DNA of 43,172 nt from Flavobacterium sp. UBA7663. GTDB lineage: Bacteria; Bacteroidota; Bacteroidia; Flavobacteriales; Flavobacteriaceae. The notes beneath the pieces are model-generated. The model ran no database searches. It was given only the letters and a program-made list of their open reading frames with translations, and was not told where the DNA came from. The translations under genes and the position numbers were made by a program. Of the stretch, positions 25,329 through 33,009 are shown piece after piece. The stretch is from NCBI RefSeq assembly GCF_002483315.1, contig NZ_DLHR01000024.1, positions 1 to 43,172 of the forward strand, read 5' to 3'. Within the stretch, counting starts at the first letter, position 1. Every line of letters begins with the position of its first letter.

Positions 25329-25348
25329 AGACAAGTCATGACTTGTCT
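25329..25348. repeat. 20-base perfect palindrome, REP-like
   Basis: AGACAAGTCATGACTTGTCT is a perfect palindrome located 7 bases after the purM stop and 45 bases before guaA. The flank on the right (CTACAG) extends the pattern GTCTCTAC, seen in dispersed palindromic repeats of many bacteria; the left flank does not match, so this may be a damaged copy. In RNA it would form a tight hairpin without a T-run. Confidence 0.65.
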
Positions 25349-25355
25349 CTACAGA

Positions 25356-26534
25356 TTAATATTCAAATTTTCCGTATTCGGATGTAATTGTTAATTTCTT
25401 GCTATCTGATTTTTCAACTCTTCCTACGATTTGTGCGTCGATGTGAAATGATTTTGAAATTTCGATAATGTCTTGTGCTACTTCGGCAGGAACGTATACT
25501 TCCATTCTGTGACCACAATTGAATACTTGGTACATTTCTTTCCAATCCGTTTTAGAATTTTCTTGAATCAGTTTAAATAATGGTGGTACAGGAAATAAAT
25601 TATCTTTAATCACATGAACGTTTTCTACGAAGTGAAGCACTTTAGTTTGTGCACCACCACTGCAGTGAACCATTCCATGAATTTGATTTGAATTGTATTT
25701 TGATAATATCTTTTTGATCACTGGAGCGTATGTTCTCGTTGGAGAAAGCACTAATTTACCAGCGTCTATTGGACTATTTTCAACAGTATCTGTCAATTTG
25801 GTTTGACCTGAATACACTAGTTCATTTGGAACTGATGCATCAAAACTTTCAGGATATTTTTCAGCCAAATATTTCGCAAAAACATCATGACGAGCTGAAG
25901 TTAAACCGTTACTTCCCATTCCGCCATTGTATTCCTTTTCGTAAGTAGCTTGACCAAATGAAGCCAATCCTACAATTACATCACCTGCTTGAATGTTTGC
26001 ATTATCAATTACATCAGCACGTTTCATGCGAGCTGTTACGGTTGAATCTACGATAATCGTACGAACTAAATCGCCTACATCAGCAGTTTCTCCACCAGTT
26101 GAATGAATAGTAACTCCGTGATTTTTTAAATCAGAAATTAATTCTTCTGTTCCGTTGATAATAGCTGAAATAACTTCGCCTGGAATTAGATTTTTGTTTC
26201 TTCCGATAGTTGATGAAAGTAAAATATTATCGGTTGCTCCAACACATAATAAATCATCAATATTCATGATTAAGGCATCTTGAGCAATTCCTTTCCAAAC
26301 GGAAATATCACCTGTTTCTTTCCAATACATATAAGCTAAGGAAGATTTTGTTCCTGCTCCATCAGCATGCATAATGATGCAATATTGGTCGTCGTTTGTT
26401 AAATAATCTGGGATAATTTTACAAAATGCTTGTGGAAATAAGCCTTTGTCGATGTTTTTGATAGCTTGGTGCACATCTTCTTTAGAAGCGGAAACTCCTC
26501 TTAAATTGTAGCGTTTGCTCGTATCAGAACTCAT
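25356..26534 (-). CDS. purM: Phosphoribosylformylglycinamidine cyclo-ligase (AIR synthetase), Bacteroidetes form
   Basis: PurM makes aminoimidazole ribotide from formylglycinamidine ribotide and ATP in purine synthesis. The 392-residue product is longer than the roughly 345 residues of E. coli PurM and is more distant, as in other Bacteroidetes, where it is often called AIR-synthase-related. Visible family features are MHADGAGTKSSLAY, QDALIMNIDDLLCVGA (the metal/ATP acidic residues), STGGETADVGDLVRTIIVDSTV, DVIVGLASFGQ, and the C-terminal VHCSGGAQTKVL and YQVFNCGHRMEVYVP. Placement next to guaA supports a purine role. The leader carries CACAACAACAACAC. Confidence 0.9.
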   Translation of the reverse strand: MSSDTSKRYNLRGVSASKEDVHQAIKNIDKGLFPQAFCKIIPDYLTNDDQYCIIMHADGAGTKSSLAYMYWKETGDISVWKGIAQDALIMNIDDLLCVGATDNILLSSTIGRNKNLIPGEVISAIINGTEELISDLKNHGVTIHSTGGETADVGDLVRTIIVDSTVTARMKRADVIDNANIQAGDVIVGLASFGQATYEKEYNGGMGSNGLTSARHDVFAKYLAEKYPESFDASVPNELVYSGQTKLTDTVENSPIDAGKLVLSPTRTYAPVIKKILSKYNSNQIHGMVHCSGGAQTKVLHFVENVHVIKDNLFPVPPLFKLIQENSKTDWKEMYQVFNCGHRMEVYVPAEVAQDIIEISKSFHIDAQIVGRVEKSDSKKLTITSEYGKFEY

Positions 26535-26560
26535 GAATGTAGTGTGTTGTTGTTGTGGCG

Positions 26561-26568
26561 CAAAGATA
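26561..26568 (-). promoter_or_regulatory. -7 element of purM
   Basis: The minus strand reads TATCTTTG, a perfect TAnnTTTG match, 26 bases before the purM start. No TTG is at the -33 distance. Three copies of AATTTAGAA (26576-26584, 26583-26591, 26597-26605) occupy that space instead and could bind a regulator. Confidence 0.5.
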
Positions 26569-26609
26569 GTTCTAAAATTTAGAATTTAGAAGTATGAATT
26601 TAGAATTTG

Positions 26610-27056
26610 TTAAATTTTTATAACATGAACAGTTTCAACAAATTCCGAATCGTTGTTTGGAAACAAAATATTTTCAATTTTAAAAGTTGTAAAACATTCA
26701 CCAACAATAGATGAAACATCATAATTGACATCAATTTCATCCATTTGTAACGTTGCTTCATTATTTAATTTAATAATAAAAGAATTTACTGTTGCATTTG
26801 AAACCGGAGGAAATATCTGAATTACATTCAAATTTTCGATAAACTCATATGGAATAGAAGCTTCCTCTAAATCTTGGATAGTTATTTGTTGGGCAGTATA
26901 AGTTTCATTTTCAAAAACATTTTCACCAGTAGTTTCATCTATAATTTCAACAAAGAACGATGCTGGCGTTGCTTGATTTCCTTCATCACACTTATCATTA
27001 CAACCCACAAACGAAGCTGCAATAACTATTAAAAATAAGCCAAGTATATTTCTCAT
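26610..27056 (-). CDS. Hypothetical lipoprotein downstream of the OmpA-like genes
   Basis: The 148-residue product has a lipoprotein signal ending in FVGC (Cys19), followed by NDKCDEGNQ. The mature part (about 130 residues) has a repeated beta-strand character and two further cysteines (Cys23 in NDKCDEG and one in GECFTTFKI), which could form a disulfide. I recognise no family. Its ATG overlaps the TAA of the neighbouring OmpA-like gene (TAATG), so the two are translationally coupled and the products may act together in the envelope. Confidence 0.78.
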   Translation of the reverse strand: MRNILGLFLIVIAASFVGCNDKCDEGNQATPASFFVEIIDETTGENVFENETYTAQQITIQDLEEASIPYEFIENLNVIQIFPPVSNATVNSFIIKLNNEATLQMDEIDVNYDVSSIVGECFTTFKIENILFPNNDSEFVETVHVIKI

Positions 27057-27877
27057 TATTTTTTACTTAAAATTTCAATTTCTACCCTACGATTTGCGGC
27101 GGCTTGCTCTGGAGTTGCTTCTGGAATTGGATAAATCGGTTGTGAAACTCCAAACCCTTTAGTTTTTACACGATAATCCTGAATACCATTATAAACGAGA
27201 AAACGCTTAATTTGTTTTGCTCTATCGGTAGACAAATTTCGATAATCTTTATCAATACAACAAATGTGACCTTGAATTTCGATTATTAACTCAGGATTAT
27301 TTTGCATTACAAACAACAAATCGTACAACGTTCCTTGCGATTCAGGCATGGTTGCAAAGGTGTTTTGATAGAAATTAATGTTTTTCAAAGTGATTTTCGT
27401 CCCAACTTTTGCCAATTTCACTTTTTCAGCTAACGGCGCATCATCTGGAATTATCACTTCTGACTCAACTTCTTTTATCCCTAAAACTTCATTCTCTTTT
27501 TCTAAATCTTTTTCTAATAAATAATGAATAATGGCTTTTCTGTTTTCGGCTTTGCTAGTAGAAGTTGCTCCTTTCTCACCTAATGAAATACTTTTAAAAT
27601 CGGGTCTGATGTTTACCTTTCCTTTAATTTGGTTAAAAACATGACTTACTCGCTTTTGAGATAAAGTATCATTAAAACCAGTACTTCCCACTTCGTCTGT
27701 TGAACCTGTAATAGATAAAATTTTAGACGTTGTATTTTCTGAAATCCATTTTTGAAGTTTAGCTGCTTCTACTTTGTTTAATTCGAACTTATTATTGTCG
27801 AAATAAAAAACAACATGTTCTTGAGCAAAGGTTATTTGAAACAAAACAAAGAATATAAAGGAATATAGAAATTTCAT
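27056..27877 (-). CDS. Two-domain OmpA-like protein (copy 1) with GHICC motif
   Basis: The 273-residue product has a signal peptide (1-18, ending TFA) and no beta-barrel. Two OmpA-like halves follow. The first (about 20-120) keeps the peptidoglycan-binding pattern GSTDEVG...NDTLSQKR (Asp61, Arg76). The second (about 165-273) has NPELIIEIQGHICC...LSTDRAKQIKRFL and ends ANRRVEIEIL. There the usual Asp of GHTD is replaced by Cys206-Cys207, while Arg219 is kept. OmpA-like domains normally bind diaminopimelate in peptidoglycan. It is 44 bases after copy 2 and coupled to the lipoprotein gene. Unlike copies 2 and 3 it has no Cys in the first half. Confidence 0.88.
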   Translation of the reverse strand: MKFLYSFIFFVLFQITFAQEHVVFYFDNNKFELNKVEAAKLQKWISENTTSKILSITGSTDEVGSTGFNDTLSQKRVSHVFNQIKGKVNIRPDFKSISLGEKGATSTSKAENRKAIIHYLLEKDLEKENEVLGIKEVESEVIIPDDAPLAEKVKLAKVGTKITLKNINFYQNTFATMPESQGTLYDLLFVMQNNPELIIEIQGHICCIDKDYRNLSTDRAKQIKRFLVYNGIQDYRVKTKGFGVSQPIYPIPEATPEQAAANRRVEIEILSKK

Positions 27878-27921
27878 GAACAGGATTTTTTAAATAAATT
27901 TAGGTCGAAAACTATGCCAAA

Positions 27922-28812
27922 TTAATTCTCTAAGATAAGAATTTCTACTCTACGATTTTCATTTCGTTCTTTTTCGTTTCTCTCAGGTATTTTATGAAGA
28001 GGTTGTGTGCTTCCAAAACTCTTATACAACAACCTACTATCATCAATATCATTTGCAACCAAGTAATTATGTACTGAAATTGCTCTAACTAATGCAATAT
28101 CTTCTGGATCTTCTCCCAGCTGACAACAAATGTGTCCTTGAATTTCAATTTTCACCTTTGGATGCGTAATCATAAATTCTAATAATTCTTCCATTACAGG
28201 CAACGATTCCGGAACGAAAATCCCAGAGCGATCATAAAAATACAGATTATTCATAACCAACTTATCGCCTACTTTTGCAGTTGCATACGGATTTTTGTAA
28301 AGTCCAACTGGGTCAATTAAATCGTCTGTATCAGGAACTTGAATTATTTCTTTCTTTTCAATTACTTCTGGTTCTTTGTTTATGACTTGGCCTGTGTACA
28401 CTACTGGATCATCATAAACCACTGCTTTCACCACTGCTTTCTTAGGAAGAATAGTATAAAAAACGTCAACTCTTCTATTATAACGTCTTTCTTTTCTGGT
28501 TTGAACTCGTTCTCCAAAACCTTTAATTTTTAAATTTTCGTTAAAGAAAATGGAAGAATTTACCTTTGTTTTTAATTGTTCATGAACCGTATGAATTCTT
28601 TTATAAGCTAAAGTATCGTTATAATCAAAAGTTCCGTACCAATCGCAATACCCATTTATTACTAGAATTTCGCGGTTTTCGTTTTTGTTCAACCAAGTCA
28701 TAAACAATTCGTTTTGCTTTGGATTAAACGTATCTTGATCAAAATCAAAATAAAAACTCGCCTTTTCTTGTGCTGAAAGTAAGAATCCAAACAGCAGTAA
28801 TACGTATTTCAT
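27922..28812 (-). CDS. Two-domain OmpA-like protein (copy 2) with GHICC motif
   Basis: The 296-residue product has a short signal peptide (MKYVLLLFGFLLSA, then QEK). The first OmpA-like half has NGYCDWYG...NDTLAYKR (Cys56, Asp57, Arg72). The second has HPKVKIEIQGHICC (Cys229-Cys230), with the later Arg in LVRAISVHNYL, and ends NENRRVEILILEN. A linker of about 60 residues rich in Pro, Glu and Val joins the halves, longer than in the other copies. The segments KVGDKLVMNNLYFYDRSGIF and PESLPVMEELLEFM are close to copy 3, so copies 2 and 3 are the nearest pair. It has no barrel domain, so it is probably periplasmic and peptidoglycan-associated. Confidence 0.88.
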   Translation of the reverse strand: MKYVLLLFGFLLSAQEKASFYFDFDQDTFNPKQNELFMTWLNKNENREILVINGYCDWYGTFDYNDTLAYKRIHTVHEQLKTKVNSSIFFNENLKIKGFGERVQTRKERRYNRRVDVFYTILPKKAVVKAVVYDDPVVYTGQVINKEPEVIEKKEIIQVPDTDDLIDPVGLYKNPYATAKVGDKLVMNNLYFYDRSGIFVPESLPVMEELLEFMITHPKVKIEIQGHICCQLGEDPEDIALVRAISVHNYLVANDIDDSRLLYKSFGSTQPLHKIPERNEKERNENRRVEILILEN

Positions 28813-28939
28813 TTGGGGTATTTTAATGTAACGAATATAAAAAATAAAACGTATTAAAAAAACTTATTATCAAAAAGAACTTTTTCAATTTATATAACAA
28901 ATTCATTTACAAATACTTAAAAACAAATCATTTTATCCA

Positions 28940-29713
28940 TTAATTGGCAACAATTTGAATTTCTACTCTACGGTTATCATTTCGTTCATCTTCGTTATTT
29001 TCGGGAATAGTGTGTATTGGTTTTGAACTTCCAAAGCTTTTATAACTCAATCGGTTTTTGTTAATTCCATTGTTAATCAAATAATTATAAACCGCTAAAG
29101 CTCTTACTTTTGCCGTATCTTCCACATCGGTGCCTTTTTGACAACAAATATGACCTTGAATTTCTATTTTTAAATTAGGATTAGCCAACATGATTTTCAA
29201 TAATTCCTCTAAAATAGGGCGCGATTCTGGAACAAAAATCCCAGAACGATTGTAGAAATGTAAGTTTTTCAACACTAACTTATCGCCTACTTTTGCCGTT
29301 GAAACTTGTTGAGATAAATCCTTTTTATCTTCTTTTGGAAGTGTTTTTTCTATCACCAATTCTTCATAGAAAATCTCCACTTTTCGATTCAATTTCAAAT
29401 CGGAATTTTGCTCGAAATTTTCGCCTTTACTTTCGATTTCGATTTGTTTTTGGTTGGTAAGTTTTTCAATAATATGCGATACAAATTTAGCCCTACTGAA
29501 CGCCAAAGTATCATTATAACCATTTGAGGCTCGATAGTCACAATACCCAATAAGTTTGGTGAATTTTAAGTCTCTGTTTTTAAAAAAATTATCTAGTCTG
29601 TTTAATTCAGAAAGTTGTAATTGATACGAATCCGTATCAAAATACACCGTAAACTTATTTTGCCCAAAAGAAATGGAAGACAGTAATAAAAACAGAAAAA
29701 GTAGTTTTCTCAT
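28940..29713 (-). CDS. Two-domain OmpA-like protein (copy 3) with GHICC motif
   Basis: The 257-residue product has a signal peptide (MRKLLFLFLLLSSISFG, then QNK). The first half carries IGYCDYRASNGYNDTLAFSR (Cys58, Asp59, Arg74). The second carries NPNLKIEIQGHICC (Cys190-Cys191), KVRALAVYNYL and the ending NDNRRVEIQIVAN. It is the first gene of the four-gene set in the direction of transcription, with 127 bases between it and copy 2. The shared architecture of all three copies shows a two-domain ancestor that was then duplicated in tandem. Role: envelope or peptidoglycan contact, inferred from the fold only. Confidence 0.88.
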   Translation of the reverse strand: MRKLLFLFLLLSSISFGQNKFTVYFDTDSYQLQLSELNRLDNFFKNRDLKFTKLIGYCDYRASNGYNDTLAFSRAKFVSHIIEKLTNQKQIEIESKGENFEQNSDLKLNRKVEIFYEELVIEKTLPKEDKKDLSQQVSTAKVGDKLVLKNLHFYNRSGIFVPESRPILEELLKIMLANPNLKIEIQGHICCQKGTDVEDTAKVRALAVYNYLINNGINKNRLSYKSFGSSKPIHTIPENNEDERNDNRRVEIQIVAN

Positions 29714-30008
29714 TAGATATGTTTTAGTTTACCGAAAATAGTAAAAATAGCAGAATCACTGTAGTTTTTGTACACTTTTTTTCTACTTTAGAATAAGGAT
29801 AAAACTGTTACTTACAGACATACCTACAAGTTATGTGTAATATAACCTAAAATTTGAGTGTGAATAAGATTTAGTTGTAAATCATGAAGAGCTATCTACC
29901 AGCTTTTTACACTTCTTTTTACATTTTTTACAGTTTTATTTACACTTTTACTTGCAGTTCTATTTGCAGTTCTATTTATTTTTACCTGAAAATATAATCA
30001 TTAAAAAT
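29714..30008. other. Gene-free gap with tandem repeat
   Basis: This 295-base gap between divergent genes is AT-rich. The section 29714-29906 shows no gene, hairpin or clear promoter. The section 29907-29975 is a tandem repeat, listed separately. An open frame that includes the repeat starts only with a TTG and lacks any upstream ATG, so I do not call it coding. Confidence 0.6.
29907..29975 (+). repeat. 12-base minisatellite, six units
   Basis: Units with consensus TTACAsTTyTAT run from 29907: TTACACTTCTTT, TTACATTTT (9 bases), TTACAGTTTTAT, TTACACTTTTAC, then TTGCAGTTCTAT twice without change. All unit lengths are multiples of 3. It ends 33 bases before the start of the secreted-protein gene at 30009 and thus lies in its promoter or leader region. 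Confidence 0.8.
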
Positions 30009-30620
30009 ATGAATAAAATAATTATAATATCAATCTTACTTAATTGTTCGATTTATTCGTTTGGACAACAAAAAGAAGAAATAAACTTAATACAAGCGGA
30101 TAGTACTTGGGGTAAAGAAATTATACAAATACCCTTTTGGTTTGCTCCAGAGATTAATTTTAATGGTCACGAAGACATCAGGTTTGCAAAAGGTTGGGAA
30201 AAAATTGATAGCACTGGTTTTTGGACTTATGTTTTTGCTTGGGACATAAATTTAAATACTAAGCCTACAACAAAATTTTTTGAAGACAATCTTAAGCTCT
30301 ATTTTGATGGATTGATGAAAGTTGTCAATGAAGATACATTATTAATTATCCCAAAAACAAAAGCGTTATTTATAGAAAAAGAACGAAAAAAAGAAATTAC
30401 AACTTTTACAGGAATATTAGAAATTTACGATGCATTTACTACTAAAAAAATCATAAAACTAAATGTGACAATAGAAAGTTATTACTGTAAAAAAACAAAA
30501 ACATTCATACCTCTATTCAGATTCTCACCAAAAGATTTTAATCATGAAGCTTGGAAAATGCTTAACCAAGTAAGGCTTCTCCCTAATATTTGCAAAGACA
30601 AACTAAAAGACAACAAATGA
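30009..30620 (+). CDS. Hypothetical secreted protein
   Basis: I start this gene at the ATG at 30009 (MNKIIIISILLNCSIYSFG, then QQKEE), which gives a clean signal peptide and 203 residues. The mature part contains IQIPFWFAPEINFNGHEDIRFAKGWEKID, FWTYVFAWDINL and later YYCKKTKTFIPLFRFSPKDFNHEAWKML. It is rich in aromatic residues and looks like a compact beta-rich secreted protein. I recognise no family and it has no operon partner. It ends at the bidirectional terminator shared with glutamine synthetase. The tandem repeat just upstream could affect its expression. Function unknown. Confidence 0.78.
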   Translation: MNKIIIISILLNCSIYSFGQQKEEINLIQADSTWGKEIIQIPFWFAPEINFNGHEDIRFAKGWEKIDSTGFWTYVFAWDINLNTKPTTKFFEDNLKLYFDGLMKVVNEDTLLIIPKTKALFIEKERKKEITTFTGILEIYDAFTTKKIIKLNVTIESYYCKKTKTFIPLFRFSPKDFNHEAWKMLNQVRLLPNICKDKLKDNK

Positions 30621-30663
30621 AAAATCCGATAGCTCGGAATTGAATTTACGAACCAAAATAAAA

Positions 30664-30689
30664 AAATCCCAATCTTTCGATTGGGATTT
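30664..30689. terminator. Bidirectional terminator between secreted-protein gene and glutamine synthetase
   Basis: Perfect 11-base stem AAATCCCAATC (30664-30674) and GATTGGGATTT (30679-30689) with a TTTC loop and T-rich sequence on both sides. Confidence 0.88.
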
Positions 30690-30699
30690 CTATTTTTAA

Positions 30700-32886
30700 T
30701 TACTTCGTAAATAACAATTCTCTGTATTTTGTTAATGTCCAAAGTTCGTCGTCTACTAACAATTCTAATTTGTCAGCGTGGTAACGAATTTCTTCGAAGT
30801 ATGGTTTTACTTTATCACAATAAGCGTCTGCCATTTTTTCTGTACTCGTTAAGGCGTTTGCTTTTTTACGTTCTTCGGTCATTTTTTCAACTTTCGTGTT
30901 GATGCCTTCTATGTGTTCTGAAATTTCTTTGATTAACGAAATTTGCTCTTTGGCGATTTTTTCAAAGTCTTTTCCGAAGATTTCTTTTAATCCTTTTACG
31001 TTTTCAATTAACACATTTTGGTAACGAATAGCCGTTGGAACTACATGATTACGAGCAATATCACCTAAAACACGACCTTCAATTTGGATTTTTTTCACGT
31101 ATTCTTCTAATTCAATTTCGTAACGTGATTCAACCTCAATATGATTCATTACACCCATTTCTCCAAACAATTCAATTGCTTTTTTAGAAACTTTTGCTTT
31201 TAATGCTTTTGGTGTAGTTTTGTGATTGCTTAAACCACGTTTTTTAGCTTCTTTTTCCCATGCATCGCTATAACCATCGCCTTCAAAAAGAATTGCTTTT
31301 GTTTGCTTGATATATTCTCTCAATACATTGAAAATTGCTTCGTCTTTCTTTAAATCTTTTTTCTCGATTAAAGCATCAACTTCAATTTTGAAATCTTTTA
31401 ATTGTTTTGCAACGATTGTATTTAAAGTCGTCATAGAAACCGCACAGTTTGCTGAAGAACCAACTGCTCTAAACTCAAATTTGTTTCCAGTGAAAGCAAA
31501 TGGCGAAGTTCTATTTCTATCCGTATTATCTAATAAAACGTCTGGTAATTTTCCTACTACGTTTAATTTTAAATCTGTTTTTTCTTCTGGAGATAATTTC
31601 CCTTGAGAAACCCCTTCTAATTCTGCTAACACCTTAGTCAATTGTTGTCCGATGAAAACCGAAATAATTGCTGGTGGCGCTTCGTTAGCTCCTAAACGGT
31701 GGTCGTTACTAGCTGATGCAATTGATGCTCTTAACAATTCTTCATAATCATGAACCGCTTTAATCGTATTGATAAAGAAAGTCAAGAATTGTAAGTTGCT
31801 CATTGGCGTTTTTCCTGGAGATAATAAGTTAATTCCAGTATCTGTTGCTAATGACCAGTTATTATGTTTTCCAGAACCGTTTACTCCTTTGAATGGTTTT
31901 TCATGGAATAATACTTTAAAATCGTGACGTTCTGCCACTTTTTGCATTACATCCATTAATAACGAGTTGTGGTCAACCGCTAAATTCGTTTCTTCGAAGA
32001 TTGGTGCTAACTCAAATTGGTTAGGCGCTACTTCGTTGTGACGTGTTTTAACTGGAATTCCTAATAACATACATTGGTTTTCCAAATCACGCATATACGT
32101 TAAAACTCGTGTCGGAATCGAACCAAAATAATGATCGTCTAATTGTTGCCCTTTTGCTGCAGTGTGACCTAACAACGTTCTTCCTGTTGCTAATAAATCA
32201 GGTCTTGAATTGGCTAAAGCAGTGTCTACTAAGAAATATTCTTGTTCCCAACCTAAAGTTGGTGTTACTCTTTTTACGTTTTTATCGAAGTATTTCGCTA
32301 CATCGATAGCAGCTGAATCGATAGCATGTAACGCTCTTAATAAAGGCGTTTTGTTATCTAAAGCTTCTCCCGTGTACGAAACGAAAACCGTTGGAATACA
32401 TAAAGTTGTTCCAAAGATAAATGCTGGCGATGTTGGATCCCAAGCTGTATATCCTCTTGCTTCGAAAGTATTACGAATTCCTCCATTTGGAAAAGAAGAA
32501 GCATCTGGTTCTTGTTGTACTAATTGACTTCCACCAAATTTTTCTACTGGATCACTTCCATCAGGAAATGTTTCGAAGAAAGCATCGTGCTTTTCCGCAG
32601 TGGTTCCTGTTAATGGTTGGAACCAGTGCGTATAATGAGTTACTCCTTTTGATAATGCCCACTCTTTCATTCCCAAAGCAATATAATCGGCGATTTTTCT
32701 GTCGATTTTTACTCCTTCTGCTGCCGCTTTAACTGCTTTATAAGCTTCCGATGTTAAAAACTGTCGCATTGCTTTATCGCCAAAAACATTACTACCAAAA
32801 ATAGCTGATTTTCTGTCCAATTCTTCTACATGAACAGGTTTTCTGTCGGTTGCTTTTCTTAAAGCTTGAAAACGAAATGTTGACAT
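30700..32886 (-). CDS. glnN: Glutamine synthetase type III
   Basis: This enzyme makes glutamine from glutamate, ammonia and ATP. The 728-residue length is diagnostic of type III (type I is about 450-470 residues). Visible segments are FGSNVFGDKAMRQFL, the metal-binding WEQEYFLVD, NEVAPNQFELAPIFEETNLAVDHN, HEKPFKGVNGSGKHNNWSL, GANEAPPAIISVFIG, and NRTSPFAFTGNKFEFRAVGSS near the active site. A long helical C-terminal region follows. Type III is the typical form in Bacteroidetes and forms large double-ring oligomers. It is monocistronic, with divergent DUF1543 gene upstream, a -7 element and an unusual palindrome in the shared gap. Its leader reads AAACACACACAACTT before the start. Confidence 0.97.
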   Translation of the reverse strand: MSTFRFQALRKATDRKPVHVEELDRKSAIFGSNVFGDKAMRQFLTSEAYKAVKAAAEGVKIDRKIADYIALGMKEWALSKGVTHYTHWFQPLTGTTAEKHDAFFETFPDGSDPVEKFGGSQLVQQEPDASSFPNGGIRNTFEARGYTAWDPTSPAFIFGTTLCIPTVFVSYTGEALDNKTPLLRALHAIDSAAIDVAKYFDKNVKRVTPTLGWEQEYFLVDTALANSRPDLLATGRTLLGHTAAKGQQLDDHYFGSIPTRVLTYMRDLENQCMLLGIPVKTRHNEVAPNQFELAPIFEETNLAVDHNSLLMDVMQKVAERHDFKVLFHEKPFKGVNGSGKHNNWSLATDTGINLLSPGKTPMSNLQFLTFFINTIKAVHDYEELLRASIASASNDHRLGANEAPPAIISVFIGQQLTKVLAELEGVSQGKLSPEEKTDLKLNVVGKLPDVLLDNTDRNRTSPFAFTGNKFEFRAVGSSANCAVSMTTLNTIVAKQLKDFKIEVDALIEKKDLKKDEAIFNVLREYIKQTKAILFEGDGYSDAWEKEAKKRGLSNHKTTPKALKAKVSKKAIELFGEMGVMNHIEVESRYEIELEEYVKKIQIEGRVLGDIARNHVVPTAIRYQNVLIENVKGLKEIFGKDFEKIAKEQISLIKEISEHIEGINTKVEKMTEERKKANALTSTEKMADAYCDKVKPYFEEIRYHADKLELLVDDELWTLTKYRELLFTK

Positions 32887-32926
32887 AAGTTGTGTGTGTT
32901 TAAAGTTATACCCTTGAAAAGTTATG

Positions 32927-32934
32927 CAAATATA
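32927..32934 (-). promoter_or_regulatory. -7 element of glutamine synthetase gene
   Basis: The minus strand reads TATATTTG (TAnnTTTG) about 40 bases before the start at 32886. No TTG is at the expected -33 distance. Confidence 0.5.
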
Positions 32935-32962
32935 TATTTTTTTTTAAATATTTTTTACATAC

Positions 32963-32982
32963 ACCCCTATTTTTTTAGGGGT
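32963..32982. promoter_or_regulatory. Palindrome ACCCCTA-N6-TAGGGGT, candidate operator
   Basis: In the divergent gap between glutamine synthetase and the DUF1543 gene, ACCCCTA (32963-32969) and TAGGGGT (32976-32982) are exact inverted copies around six T. It is the only GC-rich element in an otherwise AT-only gap. It lacks a following T-run in either direction, so it is more likely a protein-binding site than a terminator. Confidence 0.5.
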
Positions 32983-33009
32983 AAAAATATTTTTTATTAT
33001 ATTTACACT

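Noticed and set aside
25329..25348. CRISPR repeat
   Set aside because: Single copy with no spacer array; no cas genes in the window.
29952..30008. Upstream extension of the secreted protein through the tandem repeat
   Set aside because: It uses a TTG start and would destroy the clean signal peptide that begins at 30009; kept only as a hypothesis in the minisatellite finding.
32890..33009. N-terminal extension of the DUF1543 protein
   Set aside because: It would be hydrophobic and encode the palindrome and promoter region; the family starts at the ATG at 33010.
32887..33009. Riboswitch for glutamine synthetase
   Set aside because: Apart from one palindrome upstream of the promoter there is no structured leader between the predicted transcription start and the ATG.
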